DNA of 64,000 nucleotides from Eucommia ulmoides (Eukaryota > Streptophyta > Magnoliopsida > Garryales > Eucommiaceae): the NCBI GenBank assembly GCA_016647705.1, contig JAENRU010000185.1:62001-126000 (forward strand), read 5' to 3'. Shown one piece after another: positions 45,976 to 57,112 of the stretch. How positions within the stretch are numbered: the first letter of the stretch is position 1; the number at the start of each line of letters is the position of its first letter. The notes under the pieces were generated by a model that was not told the DNA's origin, ran no database searches, and saw only the letters and a list, made by a program, of their open reading frames with translations. A program made the position numbers and the translations under genes.

Positions 45976-46700
45976 GGGGTGTGCAGAAACCGCCTGACCC
46001 GCCAAACCGACTTGAAACCTAAAATGACTCGAACTGGGCTGTTATGAAACTAAACCGGTCTGAAACGAGTTTGTGGCTGTAAATATTGAACCCACCGGTT
46101 TGGATGCTGGATCATGGGTTAAGGTTTTGGGTACACCTGAACTGAATCGTAAAACACGAAATAACGTCTTTTTATGTTTTACTGTTAAATGTAAACCCTA
46201 GCCCCTTTGGCCTTTCCAATCTTTGATCCATTCCATTCCATCGTGTGAGCGAATCTATGAGAGAAATCAAATGGATACTCCGGTACTTTTTTTCCAAATT
46301 TGATCCATCGCCTCCAATTTTTTAGAGATTTCTTGTAATTATTGTTCTAAAACCTACTTTTGTGATAGCAAGAAACATAGAATCTCGGTAATGAAAACCA
46401 ATATAAAATCACAATGTAAGAAACACAGTTTAAGGGACCTACCTAAGGGTCAAAGAACATTAGGATTTAAACCAAAAAATAGTACTAAGGAGGGTACGAG
46501 TCAACTTGTGGTTTGGAATTTTAGTGTCGATACTTATAGGCAAGCACTGGTCAAAATAATAATTATTGATGAGTTGCCATTCAAATTTGTCGAGAATGAA
46601 GAATTTAGAGAGTTAATTCACTTGCTCAGTTAAAATGAATGTGTAATAATTTTATTTTGTCTTCTGGTTAGTTCGTGATTATTTTTACTTATTTTGCTTA
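45976..46700 (+). mobile_element. hAT element remnant with truncated BED/hAT transposase N-terminal region
   Basis: The left end CTAGGGGTGTGCAGAAACCG matches the 'TAGGGGTG' hAT termini seen at 22954. The reading frame 46391-46633 (80 codons) ends with YRQALVKIIIIDELPFKFVE then 'EFRELIHLLS', the conserved N-terminal block of plant hAT transposases (RICESLEEPER-like). A stop follows where the catalytic domain should continue, and no right terminus was found, so the element is truncated and inactive. It sits about 0.3 kb beyond the lipase gene's last exon in opposite orientation. Confidence 0.75.
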
Positions 46701-46961
46701 TGTTTAATTGTTCATTTTTTTTTTGCTTTTGAATTTTAAATTATATATTTTACTATTTTATAGATGTTTAAGTATAAATATTGAATCAATTTATTCAAGA
46801 TTCAAGAGAGATTTTATATAAACACTACCTACAATTTACTATTTCCCCATAAATAAAACAGCAAGAACGAAAGAATCATCATTGTTAGCTAACCTAACAT
46901 AAACAACAAAGCTTTTCTACATGGCCTACGACCTCTTTAGAACTGTTTTACCCGATTCGCC

Positions 46962-47352
46962 CGTGTCAAAAAACCCGTCCCAGTAGTTCATCCCGACTTT
47001 CTTTCCTATTCAACGAGGACAAAAATGTAATTTCATCATTCGATCTCGTAGAATTCTCTCCTTCTTCCTGTGGTCGTAGTACCTCGTTGAAGGTTCCATA
47101 AGAAGGTGGAGAGTAAGCTTTGAGGAACATCCAAATCAGCAGCCCTTTGTATCAGACTCATCCGTGTCAAAAAAAACCGTCCCAGTAGTTCATCCCAACT
47201 TTCTTTCCTATTTGACGAGGACAAAAATGTAATTTCATCATCAGATCTCGTAGAATTCTCTCCTTCTTCCTGTGGTTGTAGTACCTCGTTGAAGGTTCCA
47301 TAAGAAGGTGGAGAGTAAGCTTGAGGAACATCCAAATCAGCAGCCCTTTGTA
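46962..47352. repeat. 201-bp tandem duplication across the last lipase exon
   Basis: The plus-strand word 'CCAAATCAGCAGCCCTTTGT' occurs at 47131 and again at 47332, a period of 201 bp. The units share almost all bases; I see about ten differences, including small indels in an A run (six A at 46968-46973 against eight at 47169-47176) and one extra T in the lower unit (GTAAGCTTTGAGG). The duplicated part covers the C-terminal coding sequence of the lipase-like gene. Confidence 0.9.
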
Positions 47353-50300
47353 TAGCCGCCATGTATTCTTGGCTATGTATAGACGCTTGTCGCTCCATCT
47401 TCTGCTTTGGCGGGATATCCATAATCCGATCTTTTTCCAGCATTAACTGCACTAAGAGAGAGAGAGTAGAGGGTCAATAAATGTGAGAAATACATGATAA
47501 ACTTAGAATTGTTGGTTTAAGTACCCGTTTGGCATATGGATATAGATCGCAAATTGCAGTTCGAATATCAAAAATCATAGCTTAACAAATGAAGTTTTTA
47601 AGGCGTCCTGGTGGTACGCCATATGGGTATGAAGTTATTAAAAAAACGAAGTACTGAAATTTAATTCAAAACAAGGGTCTGTCAAAATCTATTGGAACCA
47701 TATGGAAATGTTTTATCTAATTCATCCCAGTAATTTCTTTTCTTGGAACTGAAAATCATTATCAGCAGTATGTATGATAAATTTCTTGTTTGAAGCCTCT
47801 CTCTCTTTTTCTTTGGGAGTGTTTTGATGTCAAGCTCCCTCATTTTACCCTTAATGAAAAGGCCCCGTGTTTTAAAAAAAGGAGAAAACGCATTTACACA
47901 TGCTCGCAAGGTCCAATACATGCGTCAGCACTCCTGCATCCGTACTTAACAGAAACATCATTTTAGCGTAAACAAATCTGTTACATGTGTTTAACAGTAC
48001 ACGATTCACTCAAACTTGTGTGTGATATTTGTTTAGAGGTACCTAATATTAAACAATTCACTCAAACTTGTGGCATAAATATTTGTCATATGTAACAATA
48101 TTAAACGATTTCATCCTAAAAACTCAATATAAACATTGTTTTCTCAGTTTTTCGTGAATAATAGTATTTACACGTAACTACTATTAACAATCCGGTCTTA
48201 AATCCGAGAGATACAAATGCTTGTAGTTTTTTCCGCATAAAAATAGTTACTTGTAACTAATATTACACAAATATCCTGTAGTTATGCACATGAATTGTAT
48301 TCTAAAAATGTGCGCAATACAATTACATATTATTAACTTGTAACTAATATTTACTCTAATACGAAATCACTCGCCAAGCTTTCTTTATGCTCCACATATA
48401 ATACATGAGCAAACCAGTTTAAAGGACTAATTCTAATAACATTATTTTATTTTTTTTATTTTTTTTGGGTGGGGGGGGGGGGGCGGGGGGTGGTACGCAA
48501 TTTGGCAAGGAGTTGAAAACTTACATCAAGTGCTCTTTGGGATTCTTGCAATATCCAAATAATTGCGTGGTCTGAAGTAATGTTGCATGAAAGGACTATA
48601 TGCTCAAACCTCCCATCCACCGGCACTGCTGTTTTCACAACTGGGGGAATTGTTCCAAACCTGCGCCGCAATTGAACAGGAGAATTGAAGAATTGTTAGA
48701 GTTAGTCGTATGAGTTGCACATGAGATAAAAAGTAATGGAATAAAAACCATGTTATACTGCACATTGTATAATTGAACTTTTTGTGTGATTGCACTTTGC
48801 CCCCTACTCATGATAAAATTGACTGGAACCGGTCAATTGGATTTGGACAAATTAATATGAAAAGCAAAATTTAGGGGGCAAAATGCGACTGCACCCAAAC
48901 TTTAGTGGTGCAATGTGCGGTTTAGCCAAGTTAAAATTGAGAATAGTTTTTATTTTCATCTCTAGATAAATTTTAAATTAGAGATTGTTTTCTTCTTCTT
49001 CTTCGTTTACTCAAATTATTCCTAGAACCTCCAGTAACCAACTGTTCAGGGTGCGCTTTTGAGGTATTCGAAGAAGAAATTTGACTTGGAAAATGAATTT
49101 GTAAGATCATGTTAAGAAAATTTTCCAAATCAAAATCCTTCTTCAAATATCTCATCCAAACACACTCTTACAGTTCATAAGAACCATCTTTGTAGATAAG
49201 ATACTTCACTTTTATACCTGAAGGGTTTCCTCACGATAATGTGGTAGAGACGACCAGGTGCATATAGCCGCCTTGGATCTTTAACCATCTTTTCCTCTAG
49301 TGTGCATGTGTCCTTCAGGCACATTATGCATAGTAAGCACGGAAAACTGTCCAAGCCAACACGAAAACTGGTATTGTTAATACTGACCTGCCTAAAACTT
49401 TTACGGCATTTTTGGTTGGAAGTAATGGAATTGAATTCCGAAGGAATGGAATCAAATTTAAACAGGCATTCATTAAAAACTTCCATACCATCAGAATGTG
49501 ATTTTATTATCTCCAACCAAACATGCCATTAGTATATAGAATCTACATTTCATAAACAATCAAGATATCGAGATCCTAGTCACCTAACATGCATTATCAC
49601 ATCACAAAGGGTACTCTTGAAATTTAATACTTGTTTTGAGTGCACTTATCCATCGAAGGTACAAGAAAAACATAGAGTTCAACATTTAATGATGATTAAA
49701 AACTTAGGCACTGCTTGACAACATTTTTTTTAAGTGTTCTCTATAATCAAAATAAATAGTTGAACAAAAATATTTTTACAAAGCAAAAGTAAAAAAAAAT
49801 AAAAAAAATGCGTTTACTACATATATATCGTGAGATGATATCTCAATGTTATCCATATAAACAATATCGTATTCCAAAAGAATTTCGTAGAGATTTAAGC
49901 AAATTTGGGTAGAGAAGTTCTACTCTTAAAAGATAAAAATAAAAAACGAAAACAAATATTTTTGCTTTTTAAAAAATGTACTTCTAATTTCTGAGTTTAA
50001 AAAGTACGTTTTCAAAGTGCAAACAAACACTACTTTTATTTTTTATTTTTATTTTTTCCGCTTAAAGTACTTTATAAAAAAAGGTTATCAAATGGTGCCT
50101 TGTTGATAATGAAACAATGTTCTAATAGTCAAAGATTGACAAACAAAGGAAAGCAAATGTAAAAAGTTGATCAAGACCTGCAATCTTTTACCAGAAAAGT
50201 GACTTGAAAAGATCTTGAAGTGCCATGGTAGTCCGTGGTAAGAAATCATCCTGGTAGAGGTAAAAAAAATCATATCAGAATTTTTCACCATGATTTTCCC

Positions 50301-52122
50301 TAGACAGCGCATATAAGATGTAAAAAAAAAAAAAAAAAAAAGGTTATCTACAGTGTTCAATTCCTGTAGCACTCTAAAACCATCTTAATTGTGCCCCAAT
50401 ATAGGACAACAATCTGATCACCTCTTTGGACGAAAAATTAAAATTAACAGGATGATGAAATATTGAAATGTGTTTTCAGAATTTATAAGAAGTTCCTCCA
50501 CCAAATCCCGAAAATTGGGTCTGATGAAGATGTTTCAGCGACCATATACAAACATTTACTATAAGGCAGTGTTTGGTTGTAAGTAACTGGAGCCTCGGAA
50601 TTGGAATTAAAAATGCACTCATGAAAATTTTCAACTTTTTACATGAGTTCTTTCTGAATTCTCATTCCATTGCTCCAATTCCATGAAACCAAACGCTACC
50701 TAATAGTATTCCGAATATCGTATAATTTATTTGAACGCCACATTCTTACCATAATTTATATAATGTCTTAGAAATTTTTCCATATGTTAAGAACAGATGG
50801 TGCTTACAATTAAATATCTTAGAAAGAAAAAAAAAGAAGAAAAAATTCACCATAACCCCCCTTTCAAGTATTTATATCACAGAAATAACTTTGCCCAAGC
50901 CATTTATAAAAAAAAACCATTAATTGTTTTTTTTTCCTTTACAAATTGATTTTAAATTTTGTTATCACCTATTTTTAGCATAATTAATTGAAACTTATCC
51001 CTTCATTTTTTTAAGACCACGGAGAGAATCATTTAACTGGTACATGAGTATTTTGTTAAAATTGACTCCCTTTTTAAATTAATGGGGGTTTCTTAAAAAA
51101 AATGCAGGCAGTGCTAATTTAGTAAATTAGTGGACTTATGGACACGGAGTTCATAAAAAATTACCCTAAAAAATCGGAAAGAGATACAACACATAATCAT
51201 CAAGCTCTAAAATCACTATTTGAAACAATTTCATCATATTTTGTGCTTAGTCTCAAGACTGTCAACTGTCAAGCCATGTAATGGGCAAGGAGCAAAAAAG
51301 AAAATGAATGGATTTTAATTTGAGAAGATAAATCTTGGTTGTAATAGTCTACTTCATCTTAGCATTATCGAAACAGTTCATGTAATAAAGAAAACCCTAG
51401 GATTTCGCAACCATTACCTGAAGCACGACCGAATTGATGACATCAGCGTATCTAACAGCCAAATTTAGCGATATACACCTCGCAGGAGCAATCGCAAAGC
51501 ATCTGATCCTTTTCCTCTCAATATTCCCCAATTTTTCCCGATTCTTAATCGCCAAAATCGTTAACAAAGTCGCCACCCCTGCCCCTAAAGAATGCCCAGC
51601 AAATGTCAAAGTATATTCACAATACCTCGCCACTAATTCCTTCAGAATCTCACACTCCGATTCCAAAACAAATTGAGCAGCCTTCAATAGTCCATTATGA
51701 ACATAGCCACCATCAAATTGTGTTTGCCCTAATTTATTATCAAGTAGGACGAAAAAATCACTTTCTTTTGCCAAATTAAGCCCCCTAACAGCTAAAACTA
51801 TGTCTGAATTGTCGTGATCGAGGTAGATCATGTAAGGAGATACCCTTCCTTGGATATATTCATCGTCTCTCTTTAGAATTACCCAATCTGGGTTAATTAC
51901 GTATCCACCAGGTGGTGCCCACTTAGGGTTTCGGAGATCATCTTCATAGACTGCTAGAATGTAGCGACAGAACCTAGGAACAGGCTCAAATTCACTAGCT
52001 GTGGCAAGACCCCAGTTTTCACTTTCACGGCCAGCTGTGTAAATGCATTTCTTCCATACCCAACGAGTACAAGCCAAGCAGTATACGCATTCGATAATAG
52101 GAACACCACACAGACAGGACAT
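47036..52122 (-). CDS. Plant mono/diacylglycerol-lipase-like alpha/beta-hydrolase (class 3 lipase), duplicated tail
   Basis: Five coding exons on the minus strand: 52122-51418, 50250-50192, 49346-49218, 48660-48525, 47446-47036, with GT-AG junctions that keep phase and give about 479 residues. The start is ATG at 52122-52120 (MSCLCGVPIIECVYCLACTR). An acceptor (TTTGCAG) lies 6 bp upstream, so an untranslated exon precedes; its donor is probably near 52933. The N-terminal part has the Cys-rich segment of the lipase_3 N-terminal family; the nucleophile elbow GHSLG places the active Ser at about 178; later conserved blocks are DDFLPRTT, DPRRLYAPGRLYHI and VDGRFEHIVLSCN. Relatives are annotated as calmodulin-binding heat-shock-like or diacylglycerol-lipase-like proteins of about 480 residues. 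The tail is unusual: a 201-bp duplication shifts the frame, so the conserved end (FFDTGESGKTVLKRS at about 46980-46924) is no longer reached. Confidence 0.88.
47697..47762 (-). other. Possible alternative last exon of the lipase-like gene
   Basis: In the intron between exons 4 and 5, minus-strand GATTTTCAG is followed by a frame reading FSSKKRNYWDELDKTFPYG then a stop. The motif SSxxRxxxWDEL matches the main last exon (SSNRKESWDELLGRFF). This could be an alternative terminal exon or a relic of an earlier exon duplication. Evidence is a short motif only. Confidence 0.3.
48100..48490. repeat. TTACNTGTAAC-rich repeat plus G-run in a lipase intron
   Basis: Repeated 'TAGTTACTTGTAACTAATAT' words recall the families at 1615 and 8350. 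A run of about 20 G with one T and one C interruption (48469-48490) follows, ending close to exon 4. Confidence 0.45.
48788..48925. mobile_element. Short MITE-like element of the 'TGCACCCCTAAG' family in a lipase intron
   Basis: The left 'GATTGCACTTTGCCCCCTAC' faces the right 'AAACTTTAGTGGTGCAATGT', with an inner pair 'AATTTAGGGGGCAAAATGCG'. At about 140 bp it looks like an internally deleted copy. Confidence 0.55.
49405..49527. mobile_element. Short Tourist-like MITE in lipase intron 2
   Basis: It has ends GGCATTTTTGGTTGGA and TCCAACCAAACATGCC. The left side is preceded by TTAC and the right followed by ATTAG, so the TTA duplication is imperfect. It is 123 bp long, and its left end lies about 60 bp from exon 3. 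Confidence 0.65.
49707..50099. mobile_element. Tourist-like foldback element in lipase intron 2
   Basis: The left end GGCACTGCTTGACAACATT follows TTA, and the right end GGTTATCAAATGGTGCC is an imperfect inverted repeat. The arms are A-rich and T-rich (CAAAGCAAAAGTAAAAAA; TACTTTTATTTTTTATTTTT). It ends about 90 bp before exon 2. Confidence 0.6.
50565..50700. mobile_element. Tourist-like MITE with perfect TAA duplication, in lipase intron 1
   Basis: This 136-bp element has ends GGCAGTGTTTGGTTG and AAACCAAACGCTACC. It is flanked by TAA on both sides (50562-50564 and 50701-50703). The inner arms are complementary (TGGAATTAAAAATG; TCATTCCATTGCTCCAATT). Confidence 0.88.
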
Positions 52123-52189
52123 TGATGCCTGCAAAAAAAAATATTAAAAAGAAATATCCTAGAAAAAAATTTGCTTTTGATAAGAAATT

Positions 52190-52360
52190 TCCGAAATCAC
52201 AAGTTAAAATTCCTTTTTTGGCTACTTTAGAGAGGAATTCATTAAATTCCTAGGAATTTCAAAATGGAATTAAAGGGGACTAAAATTCAAATTTTCAAAA
52301 TCCAATTATTTTAAAATTCCATGAATTTATCAAATTCCTTAACCAAACACACTGCAAGAG
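52190..52360. repeat. AT-rich repeat in the lipase 5' UTR intron
   Basis: 'CTAGGAATTTCAAAATGGAA', 'AAAATTCCATGAATTTATCA' and 'CCAAACACACTGCAAG' recall the repeat at 27600-27870. A related Tourist-like left end (TAAGGTACTGCTTGGTTACA) lies at about 52538 without a visible right end. Confidence 0.4.
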
Positions 52361-52932
52361 TTCATAGTTCCTACTTCCTAGTCATAAACAACACACCAAA
52401 GAAAATGTAATGAATATATATATGAATGAAAACCCAAGAAAGGGCTTGAACATTTTTTAAAGTACAATAAAAGGGTACCATGAAAATATAGCATGTACTG
52501 ATATGGGTTAGGGTAAAAATTAGGGAAAGCCAAATAAGGTACTGCTTGGTTACACGGAGTTGGAATTGGAATTAGAAATAAACGCTAATAAATTTTTAAG
52601 TGAATGCATTTTCATTTTCAAATTCCAATTTCGAATGCAGCATACGGGCGATTTTCGAAGTAAGCAAAACAACAAAAACCAGAAGAGTATTATCAGAAGA
52701 CAGTAGATATTACAAGCTTAATTCAGATCATCAATATGCAAATACAAGAAGATTCAATACATACATTCAAGGCCATCAACTAATAAGTGAACACACACAT
52801 AATCAATAGCTTTAATTCGAAGAATCCACAATCAATTACACCGGCATCAACTAGCTGATAAACTCGTTAATTAGATGAGAAAATAAATAACTATGGAAAG
52901 ATCAAACATAAGGAAACAACATTGAAGAACAA

Positions 52933-53240
52933 CCTGTCGTGGAAACTTGAGGGGAAAATCGAAAATCCAGATCTAGATTCACCGATGTCTGGGTATCGAT
53001 GAATATTAAAGTTTCCGATCATCGATTAAAAGCTATGCGTATAGGCATCATTACAAGCATGAATCGGAAGAAAGATTAAATCTATATAATAGAAGTGAAT
53101 AAATTCGGGAAAACAAGTGCAGCATACTATGAGTAATGAGTGGAACTCTCTTCGCGTAATTTTGTTTTAGATTTGATAAGAATTAACATATTAATATACC
53201 TGGAACAACGAGTCAAACCCATGGATGGCTTGAGGACCCT
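52933..53240 (-). promoter_or_regulatory. Probable 5' UTR exon and promoter-proximal region of the lipase-like gene
   Basis: Minus-strand CACGACAG|GTTGTT at about 52933 is a good donor that could pair with the acceptor 6 bp upstream of the start codon. The sequence above it lacks long frames. The transcription start is not known. Confidence 0.35.
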
Positions 53241-53559
53241 CTTTCGGGGAATCTACTCGAGAAAATGCCTAAATGGGCGACTGGCGGATGACATGATCAT
53301 GACCGAAACCAGACAATGATAAAATGAGGGTTTTTTTTTTTTTAACACTTTTTACCCCTAATGTTTTGAGAGTATGTCACTTTAGTCGGATGGCAATTTA
53401 ACCTGAACCGACGGGTTATCGAACCAAATCCAACCAAATGGTTTCGGCCTTGAAGCCGGTTAGATGGTTTCTTTTTTGGTTTGGGTTTCAAGATAGAAAA
53501 TCAAAGCAATTTCAGTTTGTGATAATAATTGTGAAATTGAATCGCGTAATCAGACTGTG

Positions 53560-55200
53560 TAACCGAACTTAATGTCGACATCATTCCTCCTGATTATTTC
53601 CCGAATCAAATGTAAGTACCACTCTATGTGTTTGGATTTCTGATGAGATCTTGGTTCCCTCACTTGAGCTATAGAACTATTGTTGTCACAATACAAAGGT
53701 ATTGATAATCACCTAAAGTTCATAAATGAACTTCTTAATCCATATACTTCTTTTAGCTGCATTGAAAGTGGAAATGTACTCAACCTCAATAGTTGAATTT
53801 GAAATTGTAGATTGCTGACAACTCATCCAGCTAACGTTCCCACCATTTATGATAAATATATATCTCGAAGTTGACTTTTGATCATCCACATCGGATTAGA
53901 AATCCGAATCAGTATAACCTTCAATTCCCAGTTTCCCTCTTCCATATACTACAAATTTATCCTTAGTCCTTCTCAATAACTTGAGGATAGATTTTACAAC
54001 CTTCTAATGTTGCAAGATTGGATCTTCCTGATATCTGTTGGTCAATCCAATAACGTAATTGATATCAGGTCTGGTATATAGCATTTCATACATGAGACTT
54101 TGCCGAAGCATATAAGAAGACTGATGACTCATCTTCTTAGAGAGATGAATTCCATATCAGACTAGCAGGTAGCCCTTCTTGGAATTTACTATGATAAATC
54201 ACTCTGGTACTTTATCTGTGTACCCAAGTTGAGATGAACCAATCATCATTTTAGATCTATCTCTATAGACCTTTATACATAGTATATAGGATAATTCTTT
54301 CAAATCCTCATGGAGAAAGTTTGAGAAAACCATACTTTTATAGTTGACAATATTTCTACATCATTTCTAATTAGTTGAATGTCGTCGAAGTACAACACTA
54401 GGAAACACATACCATTTCCATCTATTTTCTTATACACGCATGGATCATCCATGTTTTAGATGTAACCATACAATTGGAGTGCCTTATCAAAACGGATGTT
54501 TCGGCTTCAGGAGCTTGCTTAAGTGCATAAATGGACTACTGTAATTTGCACACCTTCTGTCTTTCATCTTCGGCTACGAAACCCTCTAGTTGATATATGT
54601 AAATCTCGTCCTCTATGTTTCCATTGAGGAAAGTCTTTTTTACATTTATCAATCAAATTTCATAGCCATGGTATGCAAGTATGCAACTATAGCCGATAAA
54701 ACCTTGATAGACTTTAACATGGCGACCGATCAAAATGTTTTTCCGTAGTCAACTCCTTGACACAGAGTATTTCCTTTCACCACCTGTCTTGCCTTGAAAT
54801 TGTTCACTTTACCATCTGAGTCCAGTTTTCTCTTAAAGATCCATGTACACCCAATGGGGACGATTCTCTCAAGTGTATCCATAAGAGTCCAGACTCGGTT
54901 AGTGTACACGGAGTCTATTTTAGATTTTATTGTTATTTGTCACTTCTCACTGTCGATGTCCAATATCGCCTCCTCATAGTTAATGGGATCGTTACCTCCC
55001 ACTAGTAGTAGCCCCGCTCGATCCTTTTATTCAAGATATCCCAAATATCTATTAGGAGGAATACATGTTCTACTAGATCTACGAGGAACTTGTGTACTAG
55101 ATGTATTTACTATGGTCGATTCCACATTCGTAGTTTGCTCAGCTTGCTTGGTATCCAACAGGCATTTTACTTTTTCATTTAATTCGAAGAGACACCATTT
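53560..55200 (-). mobile_element. Decayed Ty1/Copia pol (reverse transcriptase to RNase H)
   Basis: Read on the minus strand, successive pieces match the Copia order: VPRRSSRTCIPPNRYLGYLE (before the RT), CTWIFKRKLDSDGKVNNFKA and RQVVKGNTLCQGVDYGKTF (start of RVT_2), FLNGNIEDEIYIYQLEGFVA with SIYALKQAPEA, and finally the RNase H end CDNNSSIAQVREPRSHQKSK with HIEWYLHLIRE. In-frame stops and frame changes are common, and the YVDD catalytic block is not clearly intact. No LTRs were found, so the element is an old fragment. Confidence 0.82.
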
Positions 55201-56023
55201 GAAAACTATCTCATTTCATCTCAGACCCTCATAATTTCTCTCCTTTCTCCATCATTTTCTCAAACCTAGGGTTTATTTAAACATTTGAAGGAAAAGCAGA
55301 TTTAGAGGCCATTTCAGGGCTCTCTCTCTGACAATCAACGTTATGCAAGGTAGAAGAAACGGTGATGATAGAGGGCCATTTTACCGTAAGTGTTTCAGTT
55401 TTTTTCCTCTCTTTCATCTTCTTGCTGGTTCCAAGTGACATGAAATGTGTTTGAAATGCATGTGTTGTTTCAGTAGTTGTAGTTTGGTTAAAAAAAAAAT
55501 TATGACAAGGGTCCTACCTTATCTTCATACATTCCAACATTTTGTCTTTACTGAAGTGGTCCCTTGTCTGCATATATTTTAGCGTTTTTAATTTATTTTG
55601 TACTCTACAACGTTAATGTGTGTTTATTTATTTATGTATTTGATGGGATTTTTTATGCTTTACCTTTATAATATGTATTATTCGTTGCCCCCGCTTTAAT
55701 TAATTTTGTTTTTCTTTTTTCTTGTTTTGTTAATTTGCGCAAACCCAAACTCATGCAAGTTCTCTGTTAAAGTTCATTACGGGGGTTGATTTGTAAACTC
55801 AGAATACGTAAAGGGGGCACTTTGCTACTTTGATAATTGGTATGAGGTTAAAATATCATTCTTAGACATAAAAGATATAACAGAGGCCTTAGAGTACAAT
55901 AATGAAATTCCTACCCTGCCTATAAACAAAGGTCTAAAGCTTCTAATCACGAACGATGATGTTCTTGACATGGTTATTATTTTATCACCCAGTAAGATTA
56001 CAAAACTTTATTTCGAGAATAAT

Positions 56024-56733
56024 ACTAGTGAGAGTCAAGTAGGTTCAAATATTTTGGATGAACTTGTGCTTCTTACTCTATTTTTGACGCAGAGTGAACA
56101 CACTGAGGAGAAAAGGACTGGGACAAGGTTGAGTTTGAGGCAGGGGTAGATGTTGAGACATGAGCAAGGGATGGGGTAAAGAATGAGGTTGGGGATGGTG
56201 TTGAGAGTGAGATAGATGAGAATACTGAATTTTGTGGGAGAGAGAAAGATGAAACAGACTAGTGAGAGTCAAGTAAGTTCAAATATTTTGGATGAACCTG
56301 TGCTTCTTACTCTATTTTCGACGCAGAGTGAACACACTGAGGAGGAAAGGATTAGGACAAGGTTCAATTTGAGGCCGAGGTAGATGTTGAGACATGAGTA
56401 AGGGATGGGGTAAAAAATGAGGTTGGGGATGGTATTAAGAGCAAGATAGATGAGAATATTGAATTTTGTGGGAAAGAGAAAGATGAAACAGACTAGTAAG
56501 AGTCAAGTAAGTTCAAATATTTTGGATGAACCTGTGCTCCTTACTCTATTTTTGACACAGAGTGAACACACTGAGGAGGAAAGGACTGGGACAAGGTTGA
56601 GTTTGAAGTAGGGGTAGATGTTGAGACATGAGCAATGAATGGGGTAAAGAATGAGGTTGGGGATGGTGTTAAGAGCGAGATATATGAGAAGATGAGAATA
56701 CTGAATTTTGTGGGAGAGAGAAAGATGAAACAG
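56024..56733 (+). repeat. Three tandem copies of a 234-bp unit in the MULE spacer
   Basis: The unit begins ACTAGTGAGAGTCAAGTAGG and recurs at 56258 and 56492; the periods are 234, 234 and about 242 bp (the last with a short GATGAG insertion). All three contain GACGCAGAGTGAACACACTG-like sequence and TTGTGGGAGAGAGAAAGATG. A period of 234 would keep a reading frame (78 codons), but each unit contains stops. Confidence 0.92.
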
Positions 56734-57061
56734 ACGATGATGTGTTGTTTGAAGATCACGTAGATTCAGAGAATGAATGGATAGGACGTAAAGAAAGGGG
56801 GGAAAGTAGTCACCTCCATCATTATACCCCTAATGTGGATGATATGAGAATAGACTCAAAATATGATGATGAAAATTATCTTAGAAGTGTAGAAGATAAT
56901 GATGAAGTAGAAGATAATGATAATGCTTGGCCAGGATATAGTAAAAGAATTAAATTATTAGATGATCCATGGGAATTAGGGATATTGCTTAGTTCTGGAA
57001 CAGAACTTGTCAGAGCTTTGAAAGAATATGCAATAAAACATAGTAAAAATGTAGTGTTAAA

Positions 57062-57107
<46 letters not shown>

Positions 57108-57112
57108 AATAA
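57062..57112 (+). repeat. (AAT)n microsatellite
   Basis: About eleven AAT units followed by AAATAAATAAAT lie in the MULE remnant and account for the poly-Asn tail of the open frame there. Confidence 0.9.

Noticed and set aside
52123..52134. An earlier lipase start reading MQASMSCLCG
   Set aside because: It requires TTG as the start codon and crosses a TTTGCAG splice acceptor. The ATG at 52122 matches the family's start.
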